16,580 nt of DNA from Fragilaria radians (taxonomy: Eukaryota; Bacillariophyta; Fragilariophyceae; Fragilariales; Fragilariaceae): the NCBI GenBank assembly GCA_900642245.1, contig CAAAJI010000964.1, positions 1 through 16,580 of the forward strand, given 5' to 3'. The position numbers and the translations under genes were made by a program. Positions within the stretch are counted from its first letter, which is position 1, and each line of letters starts with the position of its first letter. A model generated the notes under the pieces. It was not told where the DNA came from. It ran no database searches and saw nothing but the letters and a program-made list of their open reading frames with translations. Shown here piece after piece: positions 5,556 to 13,510 of the stretch.

Positions 5556-8086
5556 GCGATTAACCGGGCGTACCAGCTCTCTGCTTTCGCGGAATCGTCG
5601 AACCAGTACTCTTTAAGCAGCGGGTAGATCTCCGTCTCCATTATGGAGCGGCTCCACGCCACTGGGTCTCCCACCGGTTCACTTGGTACGAAGAAGCTGT
5701 GACCTATACGAAAGCCCGGGCCCAGGTTTGTCGTGTCCGCGGCGATGTCATCATTCAGGGCAGTCATCCGGGTGATGACCCATTCGATCACATCGTCAAT
5801 AATGGCGAAGCTGGCGAGATGCATACGAAAGCCGGAAGAGGCGAAACCTGGCTCCAGGTCGAAGAAGCCAAAGCGCCGCCGCAAGGCGTAATCGACCATA
5901 GAAAGCGAACGATCTGCGGTGTTCATCATCCCAATTATGTGAAGGTTAGGGGGCACGTGAAAACGCGGATCTCCGTCAGCACTGTACGCCAAGCTAACAC
6001 CCCATTCTCGCGAGCGCTTATCGGGCTCAATCAAAAGCATCAGTTCACCGAAGATTTTCGAAAGGTTGCCGCGATTGATCTCATCGATGATGAAGACATA
6101 CGGCCGGGCTTGATCGTTGGCCGCCCGCTGGCAAAACCTGAAGAAGGTGCCGTCTCTCAGCTCGAAGCCCCCCGCTGCAGTGGGCCGATAGCCCTGGATG
6201 AAGTCTTCGTATCCGTAGGACTGATGGAACTGCACCGTCTCGACACGCGATGGATCTCGTACTCCGAGCATCGCGTAGGCTAGACGCCGTGCGACGAATG
6301 ACTTTCCGACGCCCGGCGCTCCCTGCAGGATCAGGTTTTTCTTGCGGCCCCATGCACGAAGTATGCGTTCGAACTCTGCTCGGGGGATAAAGAGCTCCGC
6401 CATGGCATCGTCAATTGTATACGGCGGCATGTCGTCCTCGGTTGGGGTATCGGGTGATGTGTCGAGCACTGGCGCCGGACCAGCGTCTGACACCACCGAC
6501 GGCGCCAGCTTATCGTAGGCTGCAAGCAAGGGTTCGAGGTGCGAATTAAGCTGGGTATCGGTCGGAAGTGCAGCCGAATCGTATTTTACATACGCGATTA
6601 CGCTCTGCTCATAGCCCCGCGCTAAGCGTCCATCGCATTTCAGATCGACGTCGTTATTGAGGGTGAAGCCGGCGCTCGCCAATTCGGAAATTTGGGAACG
6701 GAACTGCGCCGCGCGCTCATTTAAGACCTCGTTTGCGCGGGCGGGGCCGAGCTCGTTGTTGAGGTCTGTTACACCTTGAGCCAGCGTCAGATAAACGGCC
6801 GACAAATCCTGCGAAATCAGAAATACGCAGTACAGTCCGCGTTGGGTGGACGTCGTGACAGTGCGATTGAGAACCGAAATCCAGGGGACCCGGGCCCAGA
6901 CTCCCTTCCCTGCACTCCAACTGACGGTCAAATCTGATCGCCTCGCGACGGAAGTAGTGTCCTCAAGCCATTGGCGAATGTGGCTCGCGGCACTCCAGAG
7001 AGGCTGCACCACTGCATACGGTTGGGTACGCGCATCGGAGAACTCAGACAGGAAACGCGCCATCAGCGTGGCAAAGGGCGTCGCATCTGAATTGGGAGAC
7101 GCACTCAATTGTCGGTCAGCGCGCACACGCTCCATCAAGGGCCTGAAGATCTCGGCAGCTTCAAGTGCTTCGGAGAGAAGATCGTGCCCTTCGACGTCGG
7201 CAAAAAGCAGGTACTTGGAAATACTGCCCCCCGCGTTAGCCCGGCCCGACGCGGAGTGGAGGTAATCGAGCCAGTCTGAAACGCTATTGAAATCAGACGA
7301 TTGTGGCTGAAGGCGTGTTTGCCGCCTCAGATGCCAACCACCTGACAATTCTAGAGCGGCCTCAAGCTTTTGAGCACTCTCGGACCGACTTTCGGGCATC
7401 AACTCGTAGATCTTTGGTGCGGCGGCGCGCATCTTCGCCTTGATTGAACTAGCTGAGAATCCACTGGGGTGCGTGGACGGAGCGAACCCAAGTTCAATCC
7501 CGCGGATCGACACAATCATGAAGAGCTGGGGATTACCTACAAAGGCCTCGGCATTCTCCTTCGCGTAAATGCCGAACCAAACATCTTTTGGAACCGCGCC
7601 TCTAACTCCGCTGCCGAGATTGAAACCTGCAGTCAGCTTCAGTTCGTAATCTGCTTCCCCAAGGCTAGCCACTACGGCGCGGCCAACTTCCTTCAAAGCG
7701 CTGGTGACGCGAATGTACGCCTGCCGCTCATCATCGCTTAAGTCGGCGTAGCGACCCCTTGCTCGTGAGCTTTCCAGAAGCGACAGGTCGGCTCGTGTGA
7801 TCTCCACTTCCGAAAGGAATTGGAAGCCGAGTGACTCGAGCTTGTGCTTGACCGCCTCCCCGCCGGAGAACTCGTTGTTGCGAAGAGCTCCGCGGTCCGG
7901 GAACTCTTTGCCTACCGCCACTCCGACAATCGCTTTGGAATCATACGCTTTGCCGTCATGCTGCACGAAATAAGATTTGGCCGATCCGTATCCATACTTT
8001 CCCAGGAAGTCAGTGCGGCCTAGCTCATCCCACTCGTGGATAGCGTCCAGAACGGCCTGACGGCTCGTAAGCAGATTTACACTCAT
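5552..8086 (-). CDS. mcrB: McrB-like GTPase with ScoMcrA-like and MrcB-type N-terminal domains
   Basis: 844 residues from the ATG at 8086 (a G-rich ribosome site precedes it; a TTG at 8098 is an alternative). Residues 1-90 resemble the N-terminal head domain of the ScoMcrA type (GRTDFLGKYGYG, YDSKAIVG, FSGGEAV, LGF). Residues 125-235 hold a second beta-rich module (GVRGAVPKDVWFGIY, LFMIVSIRGIELGF). Residues 335-530 match the MrcB N-terminal domain DUF3578 (GVWARVPWISVLN, VYLTLAQGVTDL). The C-terminal part is an AAA+ motor: Walker A GAPGVGKS (589-596), Walker B FIIDEINRGN (665-674), the McrB signature MNTADRS (721-727) and RRRF (736-739). McrB recognises modified DNA and, using GTP, translocates and activates McrC. 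The protein is longer than E. coli McrB (about 460 residues) because of the extra N-terminal modules, which probably set the modification it recognises. All key motor residues look intact. Confidence 0.92.
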   Translation of the reverse strand: MSVNLLTSRQAVLDAIHEWDELGRTDFLGKYGYGSAKSYFVQHDGKAYDSKAIVGVAVGKEFPDRGALRNNEFSGGEAVKHKLESLGFQFLSEVEITRADLSLLESSRARGRYADLSDDERQAYIRVTSALKEVGRAVVASLGEADYELKLTAGFNLGSGVRGAVPKDVWFGIYAKENAEAFVGNPQLFMIVSIRGIELGFAPSTHPSGFSASSIKAKMRAAAPKIYELMPESRSESAQKLEAALELSGGWHLRRQTRLQPQSSDFNSVSDWLDYLHSASGRANAGGSISKYLLFADVEGHDLLSEALEAAEIFRPLMERVRADRQLSASPNSDATPFATLMARFLSEFSDARTQPYAVVQPLWSAASHIRQWLEDTTSVARRSDLTVSWSAGKGVWARVPWISVLNRTVTTSTQRGLYCVFLISQDLSAVYLTLAQGVTDLNNELGPARANEVLNERAAQFRSQISELASAGFTLNNDVDLKCDGRLARGYEQSVIAYVKYDSAALPTDTQLNSHLEPLLAAYDKLAPSVVSDAGPAPVLDTSPDTPTEDDMPPYTIDDAMAELFIPRAEFERILRAWGRKKNLILQGAPGVGKSFVARRLAYAMLGVRDPSRVETVQFHQSYGYEDFIQGYRPTAAGGFELRDGTFFRFCQRAANDQARPYVFIIDEINRGNLSKIFGELMLLIEPDKRSREWGVSLAYSADGDPRFHVPPNLHIIGMMNTADRSLSMVDYALRRRFGFFDLEPGFASSGFRMHLASFAIIDDVIEWVITRMTALNDDIAADTTNLGPGFRIGHSFFVPSEPVGDPVAWSRSIMETEIYPLLKEYWFDDSAKAESWYARLIA

Positions 8087-8122
8087 TGACGCCCCCAATC
8101 ACTCTAACCCGCGTATCGGTAG

Positions 8123-8455
8123 CTAGAGCTTATCCTGCCCCTCAGTTCCACCCCGACCATTGGGGCTGTAGCGGTAGAACTCCAGCCTTTCGTTCAGCCC
8201 AAGATCTAATTCGAGCGGAACTCCACGATAAGTTGGGCTTACACCATCGAACACCCAAGCTTGCCAGCTGCCTTTGTTCACACGCACTAACGCCAATGAA
8301 ACATCCGCATCGACGCACTCGTCGACGACGTGCCGCACAAGCTTGGCCGCATTTGCAGGGGACTCATCCCACGGCTGTATTGGGAGAGGCTCCGGCTGGG
8401 CGGAATGTTGAAGCACCTTAGCGATGCCGATCGAAATCTCTTTGAGATCTGACAT
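8123..8455 (-). CDS. Hypothetical 110-aa protein upstream of mcrB
   Basis: 110 residues from the ATG at 8455; no well-placed ribosome site, since the AAAGG lies directly against the start codon. The sequence is acidic and mixed alpha/beta: an N-terminal helix (MSDLKEISIGIAKVLQ), an Asn/Ala-rich helix with conserved-looking charged residues (NAAKLVRHVVDECVDAD), then strands around GSWQAWVFDGV and LEFYRYSPNG. No membrane segment, signal peptide or known motif. It ends 36 bases before mcrB on the same strand, so it could be a small regulator or accessory of the restriction cargo, or the last gene of the mobile-element backbone. I do not recognise the family. Confidence 0.6.
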   Translation of the reverse strand: MSDLKEISIGIAKVLQHSAQPEPLPIQPWDESPANAAKLVRHVVDECVDADVSLALVRVNKGSWQAWVFDGVSPTYRGVPLELDLGLNERLEFYRYSPNGRGGTEGQDKL

Positions 8456-8514
8456 CCTTTGCGCTTATCTCCACTCTCAACCACTTCCTAGCTTCTTTAG
8501 CGGCGAACGTCCTC

Positions 8515-8952
8515 TCAGCACCCATGCCGAGCTTGCTGAAGTGCACGAGCGAACGCTCCATTCGCGCGCGCACGTTCAAGCATGTCCTCAAGCTCAGCGA
8601 TGCCAAGCTCAGAGTAGTCTGGCGACTGCTCCCGCTTGAGGATTAGGTCGCGTGGGACAAGTGATGCAACGATACGCAAGTAGCTTGCTGGGTCATCAGT
8701 CCGCAGCTGTGCCAGTGCATCGGGTCCGTGCTGGGCGAAGTCAGTTTCGATCGCCGCAAGGAAGGTGTCCGTAAGGCGGTTGCGACTGCCCCTTTTCCGG
8801 CCGCCGCCGTTATTGCCCGTTAGGAAACGGCCTTGGGCGTCCCGCGCGACGGGTTCGCCATCGACTGCTAATGGCGCTAAGGGCGCCAATTCCGTGCCCG
8901 GCTTCGCCAAATTAGCCGGGTAGTCAGGCCAGCCGGATTTGTTGTCGCTCAT
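8515..8952 (-). CDS. DUF5681-like protein, possible small terminase subunit
   Basis: 145 residues. Start ATG at 8952 overlaps the stop of the DUF3987 gene by ATGA (8949-8952). After a Pro/Ala-rich leader, residues 38-101 carry the pattern GRFLTGNNGG, RKRGSRNRLTDTFLAAI, DFAQHGPDAL, DPASYLRIVASLVPRDL. This resembles phage proteins with a basic G-x-R-K-x-G-S-R-N-K/R motif and a following helix pair, often next to large-terminase genes and sometimes annotated as DUF5681 or small-terminase-like. If that holds, the basic motif would bind DNA at a packaging site. In a phage satellite such a protein could redirect a helper phage's packaging motor. No large terminase is present in this window. The gene is real on coupling and sequence pattern; its packaging role is inferred. 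Confidence 0.75.
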   Translation of the reverse strand: MSDNKSGWPDYPANLAKPGTELAPLAPLAVDGEPVARDAQGRFLTGNNGGGRKRGSRNRLTDTFLAAIETDFAQHGPDALAQLRTDDPASYLRIVASLVPRDLILKREQSPDYSELGIAELEDMLERARANGAFARALQQARHGC

Positions 8953-10487
8953 GGAACCAGCCTCCAGGCTTCCTTGCGCGGTTTGTCATCGACGATGGTT
9001 CCGGCGGGCAATGGCTCAACCCATCCATGCTCATGCAAAAGTTTGACGGCCTGACGGGCCGGTTCAGCCGAACGCAAAGCAGCGGGGCCCTTCTGATAAA
9101 CAGTTGCCAAATACAGAACCGGGTTCGGCTGGTCCTGCCACCATCTCAACAGCCGATTTGCCGTGCGAAGCTCACTCGAAACAGAAGCGCCTCCATGGAG
9201 GCGCAGCATTTCAGAAGCGTAATATCTCGCCAGCTCAATGCCCGATTCAATGGCTACCAACGGTACAACCATGGCATCGGGATCGTGGTAAACGGTCAGA
9301 ACGGCCGCCAACCTTCCAGCATGTTCAGCAAGCTTTGATGCGAAAGCCCTTATTGTCGCAAGCCCACCATTGGGGCCAGCCGCAACTTCGCATTCATCGC
9401 AGAACGCTATCCAAACCGCCCGCGCTTCAGCGGAGAGTTGCATGACGGGAGGGTCAAGCACATCGCAGGTTTCCGGCTTGGTGACGAATGGCCTTTGCAG
9501 CAGCCAGGAAATTCGATCACTGTAGGCAGAGAGCGCGGCCGCGTCGGAAGGGGCGCTTTCTCTGTAAAGGCGCGTGCCGGCCGTGCTGTCTGGCGCGGCA
9601 AATAGCATCCGCGCAATTAGGCCAATGCCGGTAAACATGCCGTCACTAAACAGTGTCTCAGCGACCACCGGTTGCACCATGATATGCGTGGTGCATCGTT
9701 TGCCAGTCAGGATCGTCGCGCCGGTCGTAACGCGGAGGCGCTTAATCGACTGCCCATCCCATAGTTTGTTTAGCAATGCGGCCGTGCGAGTCCGGCTTTC
9801 ATCCTTAAATGCAGCGCCGCCGAGCAGTTCGCCTCCCTCATCAGTCATCAGGCCTGCCATCGGCCGTCCGCTTGCCAAGAGCAAAATTAGCGCTTCGGGG
9901 GTCGGGTCGTTGACTATTAACACTGCATGCGGCGGCGGGGTTGGTGGCGCACCTACGGCTGCCAAAGCTGCCTGCAATGCAGCGCGATCCCCCTTCTTGC
10001 TCCGTTTAACGTGCGAACAAGCAGCTTCGAAGGCCTCCCTTTCAATTTCGTAAGTGGCCTTCTCCCTTTGCCAAACCAAGCGCCATTTTTCTTCTACGAC
10101 TGCAATTCCCTTGGTCGCCAACCGGTCCACCGTTGATTTGCGTTCGCCACTTTCCGCGATCGTGACGTAAAGACCTGTTAGTGGCTTGCGCCCTCCGCCT
10201 GGCAATTCGACATCGCGTTGTGCCTGAACGGCCAACGTAACCGCAGCCAGCACGGATTGTCCGCACATCGCTAACGGTGCTTGCGTAATGCTTTGGATTG
10301 CCAAGGCTGCATCCTTGAGCGGTCCCAACGCAACGATTGGAAACAGTTGGGCGGCTGGCAGCTCGCGAAATAGCGGGCGCTTTTCCGGCGGGACGGCTAA
10401 GGCGGCAGCTTGCGCCTGTGCGAAGTCCGTCGCTTCGGCCACGGTCCAGCTAGCTGGATTAGCAGGGCTAGCGTCCATGGGCTGCAT
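8949..10487 (-). CDS. DUF3987 (YfjI-like) replication ATPase
   Basis: 512 residues from the ATG at 10487, chosen because AGGGA lies 7 bases upstream. In-frame alternatives are the GTG at 10511 and the ATG at 10478. The DUF3987 pattern runs through the protein: APLAMCGQSVLAAVTLAVQ, then a P-loop at 111-120 (AESGERKSTV), an acidic Walker B-like TDEGGELLG (215-223), LLNKLWDGQ (238-246), a polar strand THIMVQP (267-273) and GLIARMLF (289-296). The P-loop is not the textbook GxxxxGKS: Arg replaces the second Gly before the Lys. Members of this family sit beside primases in satellites, plasmids and islands and are thought to act as replicative helicase-like ATPases. Here it overlaps the Prim-Pol gene by 20 bases, giving a two-gene replication unit. 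The C-terminal 120 residues look like a helical DNA-binding region. Confidence 0.85.
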   Translation of the reverse strand: MQPMDASPANPASWTVAEATDFAQAQAAALAVPPEKRPLFRELPAAQLFPIVALGPLKDAALAIQSITQAPLAMCGQSVLAAVTLAVQAQRDVELPGGGRKPLTGLYVTIAESGERKSTVDRLATKGIAVVEEKWRLVWQREKATYEIEREAFEAACSHVKRSKKGDRAALQAALAAVGAPPTPPPHAVLIVNDPTPEALILLLASGRPMAGLMTDEGGELLGGAAFKDESRTRTAALLNKLWDGQSIKRLRVTTGATILTGKRCTTHIMVQPVVAETLFSDGMFTGIGLIARMLFAAPDSTAGTRLYRESAPSDAAALSAYSDRISWLLQRPFVTKPETCDVLDPPVMQLSAEARAVWIAFCDECEVAAGPNGGLATIRAFASKLAEHAGRLAAVLTVYHDPDAMVVPLVAIESGIELARYYASEMLRLHGGASVSSELRTANRLLRWWQDQPNPVLYLATVYQKGPAALRSAEPARQAVKLLHEHGWVEPLPAGTIVDDKPRKEAWRLVP

Positions 10488-11319
10488 CCCGCTGTCCCTG
10501 ACGAAGACCACTCAACGCGGTTGCATAGGACTCACGCTTTCCTAACCCGGATTGTTGTCCAGCTTCCGAAAGCAAGGCGAGTGCTGCATCACTCTGCACG
10601 ACGCCGTCACAAATCAAACCACCGAGCCGGCAGGCTGCCCAAAACAGTACGCGGTTGCGACTACCAGCCGGTGCTCCAACTACAGTTTCAACCAAGCCGC
10701 TCAACTGTCTAGTCACGCCCTCCCTGCTTGTCGGTGGCCTGAGAGCGCTTGGCGTGTGAGATGGCTGTAACGCGGCCGCGATCAGCCAGTCTGGCATCAT
10801 CGGCAATGAGCGACTAGCAATCGCGAGTGCGAGTTGCTCAACCGTGCCAAACAAGAGTGCGTAGCGCCGTCCGTCCGGCAGGGTGCTGCCTGGCGAGATG
10901 ACGTAGCCGTTGTCCCGCACGTCAATGGCTTCTGCCAACCGGCCCTTAGTTCTCCCCAAAGTTGCCGGCCTCTGAAAGAAGAAGTGTAGGCCATCGGCAG
11001 GTGTTTGGACGGCGGGAATGGACCGCCAATCAAAGCGGTGCTGTGCGTACAAAGCCATAACGTTGGCAACACCATCACCATTCCCATGCCGGTCAGCATC
11101 GACAACAAACAATCCGTTGGGCGCACATGGCAACCCATAAATCGCGTCGGGATACATCGACGCCCAGTGCCTTAATACATCGGGATCAGCGCTGGCTTGA
11201 TGGAAGCCGTTGGGTACATAGGGGCTTTTCGCCCGGTCCCCGGACCCTCGGCAAGGGAACGTGGGCACTCCCAGAACACCATAGGTTTGAGCGACCAACC
11301 GATTTTGACCGCCACTCAT
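10468..11319 (-). CDS. Bifunctional primase/polymerase (Prim-Pol)
   Basis: 283 residues. The N-terminal half is an archaeo-eukaryotic-type Prim-Pol domain: KSPYVPNGFHQAS (31-43), the metal-binding D-x-D in FVVDADRHGNGDG (D74, D76), and TPADGLHFFFQ (106-116) with the conserved His112 that contacts the nucleotide. This enzyme makes primers for DNA replication in plasmids, satellites and islands. The last 80 residues form a helical tail (RNRVLFWAACRLGGL) common in this family. The ATG overlaps the stop of the upstream 66-aa gene as ATGA (11316-11319), and its own 3' end overlaps the DUF3987 gene, so all three are translationally linked. Together with the ATPase it suggests the element can replicate by itself after excision. 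Confidence 0.87.
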   Translation of the reverse strand: MSGGQNRLVAQTYGVLGVPTFPCRGSGDRAKSPYVPNGFHQASADPDVLRHWASMYPDAIYGLPCAPNGLFVVDADRHGNGDGVANVMALYAQHRFDWRSIPAVQTPADGLHFFFQRPATLGRTKGRLAEAIDVRDNGYVISPGSTLPDGRRYALLFGTVEQLALAIASRSLPMMPDWLIAAALQPSHTPSALRPPTSREGVTRQLSGLVETVVGAPAGSRNRVLFWAACRLGGLICDGVVQSDAALALLSEAGQQSGLGKRESYATALSGLRQGQRDAAHGR

Positions 11320-11516
11320 CGGCTGAGCCCCCCGCGAAGCGACCGCTTAATCAGCATGTCGAGATAGCGATCGTCCGGAACAGGCGCGAACTCGGCAATC
11401 ACAGTGCCATTAGTCCGGAGGGGAACGCCGTGCGGCACGCGCACCAAGAATAGAGCGTGACCATCAAAAACCGAAAAAGATTGGTCGGCCTGGTCAACAT
11501 CGAACAACGTGGCCAT
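11316..11516 (-). CDS. Small hypothetical protein (66 aa), coupled to Prim-Pol
   Basis: 66 residues, MATLFDVDQADQSFSVFDGH followed by a beta-rich middle (ALFLVRVPHGVPL) and a basic C-terminus (DMLIKRSLRGGLSR). GAGG lies about 8-11 bases before the start, which is one base beyond the stop of the HTH gene, and its stop overlaps the Prim-Pol start. Tight coupling on both sides makes a real gene likely. No known domain; in this position a small replication accessory or regulator is possible. Confidence 0.65.
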   Translation of the reverse strand: MATLFDVDQADQSFSVFDGHALFLVRVPHGVPLRTNGTVIAEFAPVPDDRYLDMLIKRSLRGGLSR

Positions 11517-11517
11517 C

Positions 11518-11706
11518 TCACGCTACCTCACTGGTTGAGCGCGTGAGGCGGCTTTCCAGCCACGCCTCTAAATCGGCGCGTCGGTAACGCACCGCCCCGC
11601 CCAACTTGCAATATTTCGGCCCTGCGCCAGTGAGTCGAAACCGCTCAAGCGTAGGCTTGCCTAACCGCACGAAAATTGCGGCCTCGCGCGTCGTATATAC
11701 TTCCAT
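11518..11706 (-). CDS. AlpA/excisionase-like helix-turn-helix protein
   Basis: 62 residues from the ATG at 11706, chosen because GGAGG lies 5 bases upstream; an earlier in-frame ATG at 11718 overlaps that ribosome site. The sequence MEVYTTREAAIFVRLGKPTLERF, then YCKLGGAVRYRRADLEAWLESR, is the winged-helix pattern of the MerR/AlpA (HTH_17) group: a recognition helix, a beta-hairpin wing with RYRR, and a closing helix. In P4-like elements AlpA activates the integrase or acts as excisionase, binding short direct repeats near att. Its place between the integrase and the replication genes fits a switch between integrated and excised states. The phased repeats at 13494-13523 are candidate targets (inferred). 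Confidence 0.85.
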   Translation of the reverse strand: MEVYTTREAAIFVRLGKPTLERFRLTGAGPKYCKLGGAVRYRRADLEAWLESRLTRSTSEVA

Positions 11707-11718
11707 CTGTGCCTCCAT

Positions 11719-11781
11719 AATCAGGTGGCAGCAGGGTTAGTCAGGCATGGTCACAGGTGCACAGCAAGCTGCGAACGGAGC
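11719..11781. other. Short spacer before the HTH gene
   Basis: Sixty-three bases between the 124-aa gene and the HTH gene, one of the longer gaps inside the minus-strand run. It could hold an internal promoter for the replication module, but I see no clear -35/-10 pair. Confidence 0.2.
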
Positions 11782-12156
11782 TTACCTCTTCGCTGCTTTC
11801 CGCCGTCGCTTCGCGTTGTTGAGGCGCTCGGGTTCAATCTCGATTCCGCGTTCGGTCAGCCAATCAAGTGCTACACGGTCGGAAACATCCGCGGCTAGAT
11901 CCGCCCCAGCTTTGACGTTCAAGTTCCACTTTGCTTCTCGCACAAGCACATGAATGCGGTAATCTTCAGCGGCAACGTTGCGGTCGATCTTGGTCCTTTG
12001 CCTGAAGCGGTCAGTGGGCACCTTCTCCAGTTCATCAGCGATGTATTCACGAACGGCCTGGCACAGCGGCCCACCAGAGCGAAGCAACTTAACTAACTCG
12101 CGCTGATCGCCGTGCATGGACGCTACAACGGGTTCAATTTGAGCAACGTCAATCAT
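11782..12156 (-). CDS. Hypothetical 124-aa protein coupled to integrase
   Basis: 124 residues. The start ATG overlaps the integrase stop as ATGA (12153-12156). The protein is helical and charged: an N-terminal helix region (VASMHGDQRELVKLLRSGGPLCQAVREYIADELEKV), a middle DRNVAAEDYRIHVLVREAKWNL, and a very basic tail (NNAKRRRKAAKR) likely to touch nucleic acid. No membrane segment or named domain is recognised. Its coupling with the integrase suggests a role in the integration/excision decision or a small DNA-binding accessory, but this is only context. Confidence 0.7.
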   Translation of the reverse strand: MIDVAQIEPVVASMHGDQRELVKLLRSGGPLCQAVREYIADELEKVPTDRFRQRTKIDRNVAAEDYRIHVLVREAKWNLNVKAGADLAADVSDRVALDWLTERGIEIEPERLNNAKRRRKAAKR

Positions 12157-13472
12157 GACCCCGCCCCTCCCCTTAGCCGAACGATATTAGAACACTCATG
12201 CACTTCCAAAAGCTGTTCAATGTGGCGTGCCCACGCATCCAGAGCCTCCCGTTTCTCGCTGGCCCAGTCGTGCCGCTGGTAAATGCCAGCGACGCCAGCT
12301 CGCGCGCCACTCACATGGTTCAATACCGCTTCAGTCACTTCGAACCGTATACCTAGCCGCTGAAAGCCAGTCGCGACTGTGCGGCGGATGTCGTGAACGC
12401 GCCACTGCGGCATTGCTTTGCTTTCGTCTCCTTCGGCGGTCGCCGCGACCAACGCGGCTTTGCCTTTGGTGAAGCCGCTAATTGGCGTCTTGCCAGTGGT
12501 TGTCAGCACAAACCCCTGATGGGGCCAGCCGTGTGCCGCCAGGCCGTCTAGCTCTGCAATAACCAAGGGCGACAGCGGTACGATGTGAGCTTGCCGGTTC
12601 TTCGCTCGTTCAACTGGAATGGTCCAGGTTGCGCTTGCCCTGTCGAGCTCTTCCCAACGCATGCCGGCAACTTCAGCCCGCCGTTGGCCAGTCGCCAGTA
12701 AGAGCCGAAAAAAGGGGCCAAACGGCGAGGCCAAGGATCTACTTGCCTGCCAAATCAGCCTTAGCTCGATGTCGTCCAGAACTCGATCCCGTGCTTTCGG
12801 AGCTTGAGGCTTGACCATTTGCGCGAGCGGATTGCCAGGAATGTCGCCGCGCTTTGCCGCCCAACCGAACAGCACAGAGGCATAGGCAAAGACGGTCCGC
12901 CGTGTCGCCCGCTGCGACGTAGGTATAGAATCAAGCACGCGCTGGAGATCGGCCCGGCCAATGTGCGGCATGGGCTTAAGCTTCAGCTTCGGAGAAAGGT
13001 GATTATTGACCACCATCTTGGCTAGCCGCACGCTGGATGGGCGGCGGTCCTTCTCATTCTCGTATTGATAAAGCCAACGCGCCGCCATCTTTTCGAAGGC
13101 AAGCTCGCCTTCGAGTCTGGCCTTGTCGGCCGCTAGACGCTTAGCTTGATTCTTCGCGGCGAGAGCCTCGATATGTTGATCCCGCGGGTCAATGCCGCTT
13201 GCTACAAGGGCAGCTAATTGCTTCGCGCGGTCTCTCGCTTGGTCAGGTGTAACGGCACCATGCTTTCCGATTGTGAACCGTTTGGCAGCGGTCCGCGCAG
13301 CTTGGCCTGGCTGCGCAATGCGATACTGGTAGATGTAAATTTTGCCGCCGGCCGGGGTCACCTTCAGCCCAAAACCCTTCAGGTTTGTGTCCCACAGGAA
13401 CACGTCTTTGCGTTCTGCTCGGTCAGGCAGGGTCGCATCCACTTCGCGTTTCGTGATTTTCACGCTTGTCAT
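12153..13472 (-). CDS. int: Tyrosine recombinase/integrase, P4-like with arm-binding domain
   Basis: 439 residues. The N-terminus (about 1-100) is the arm-type DNA-binding domain of P4-like integrases (LKGFGLKVTPAGGKIYIYQYR, TIGKHGAVTPDQARDRAKQ). Residues 120-225 form the core-binding helical domain. The catalytic domain shows the full active site: R264 in TGQRRAEV, K291, H360-x-x-R363 in VHDIRRT, H386 in VLNHVSG and the nucleophile Y398 in GIYQRHDW. It cuts and rejoins the element at its tRNA target. The start codon lies only 8 bases after a TATAAG box and lacks a ribosome site. The gene reads away from the attachment site about 145 bases distant, the usual layout for tRNA-targeting integrases. 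It heads the minus-strand gene run. Confidence 0.95.
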   Translation of the reverse strand: MTSVKITKREVDATLPDRAERKDVFLWDTNLKGFGLKVTPAGGKIYIYQYRIAQPGQAARTAAKRFTIGKHGAVTPDQARDRAKQLAALVASGIDPRDQHIEALAAKNQAKRLAADKARLEGELAFEKMAARWLYQYENEKDRRPSSVRLAKMVVNNHLSPKLKLKPMPHIGRADLQRVLDSIPTSQRATRRTVFAYASVLFGWAAKRGDIPGNPLAQMVKPQAPKARDRVLDDIELRLIWQASRSLASPFGPFFRLLLATGQRRAEVAGMRWEELDRASATWTIPVERAKNRQAHIVPLSPLVIAELDGLAAHGWPHQGFVLTTTGKTPISGFTKGKAALVAATAEGDESKAMPQWRVHDIRRTVATGFQRLGIRFEVTEAVLNHVSGARAGVAGIYQRHDWASEKREALDAWARHIEQLLEVHECSNIVRLRGGAGS

Positions 13473-13480
13473 AACGCAGG

Positions 13481-13510
13481 CTTATACGAAGACTAGCAAT
13501 CAGATAGCAA
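13481..13510 (-). promoter_or_regulatory. Putative integrase promoter
   Basis: On the minus strand TTGCTA (13505-13510) and TATAAG (13481-13486) are separated by 18 bases. Transcription would begin at or just before the ATG at 13472, so the message would be leaderless or nearly so; this agrees with the missing ribosome site. The TAGCAATCA repeats lie across the -35 and spacer, so a protein bound to them should block transcription. Confidence 0.45.

Noticed and set aside
5699..6283. 194-codon open frame on the plus strand
   Set aside because: Antisense to the McrB GTPase motor, including Walker B and the MNTADRS motif.
9574..10053. 159-codon open frame on the plus strand
   Set aside because: Antisense to the DUF3987 gene; Ser/Pro/Ala-rich shadow composition.
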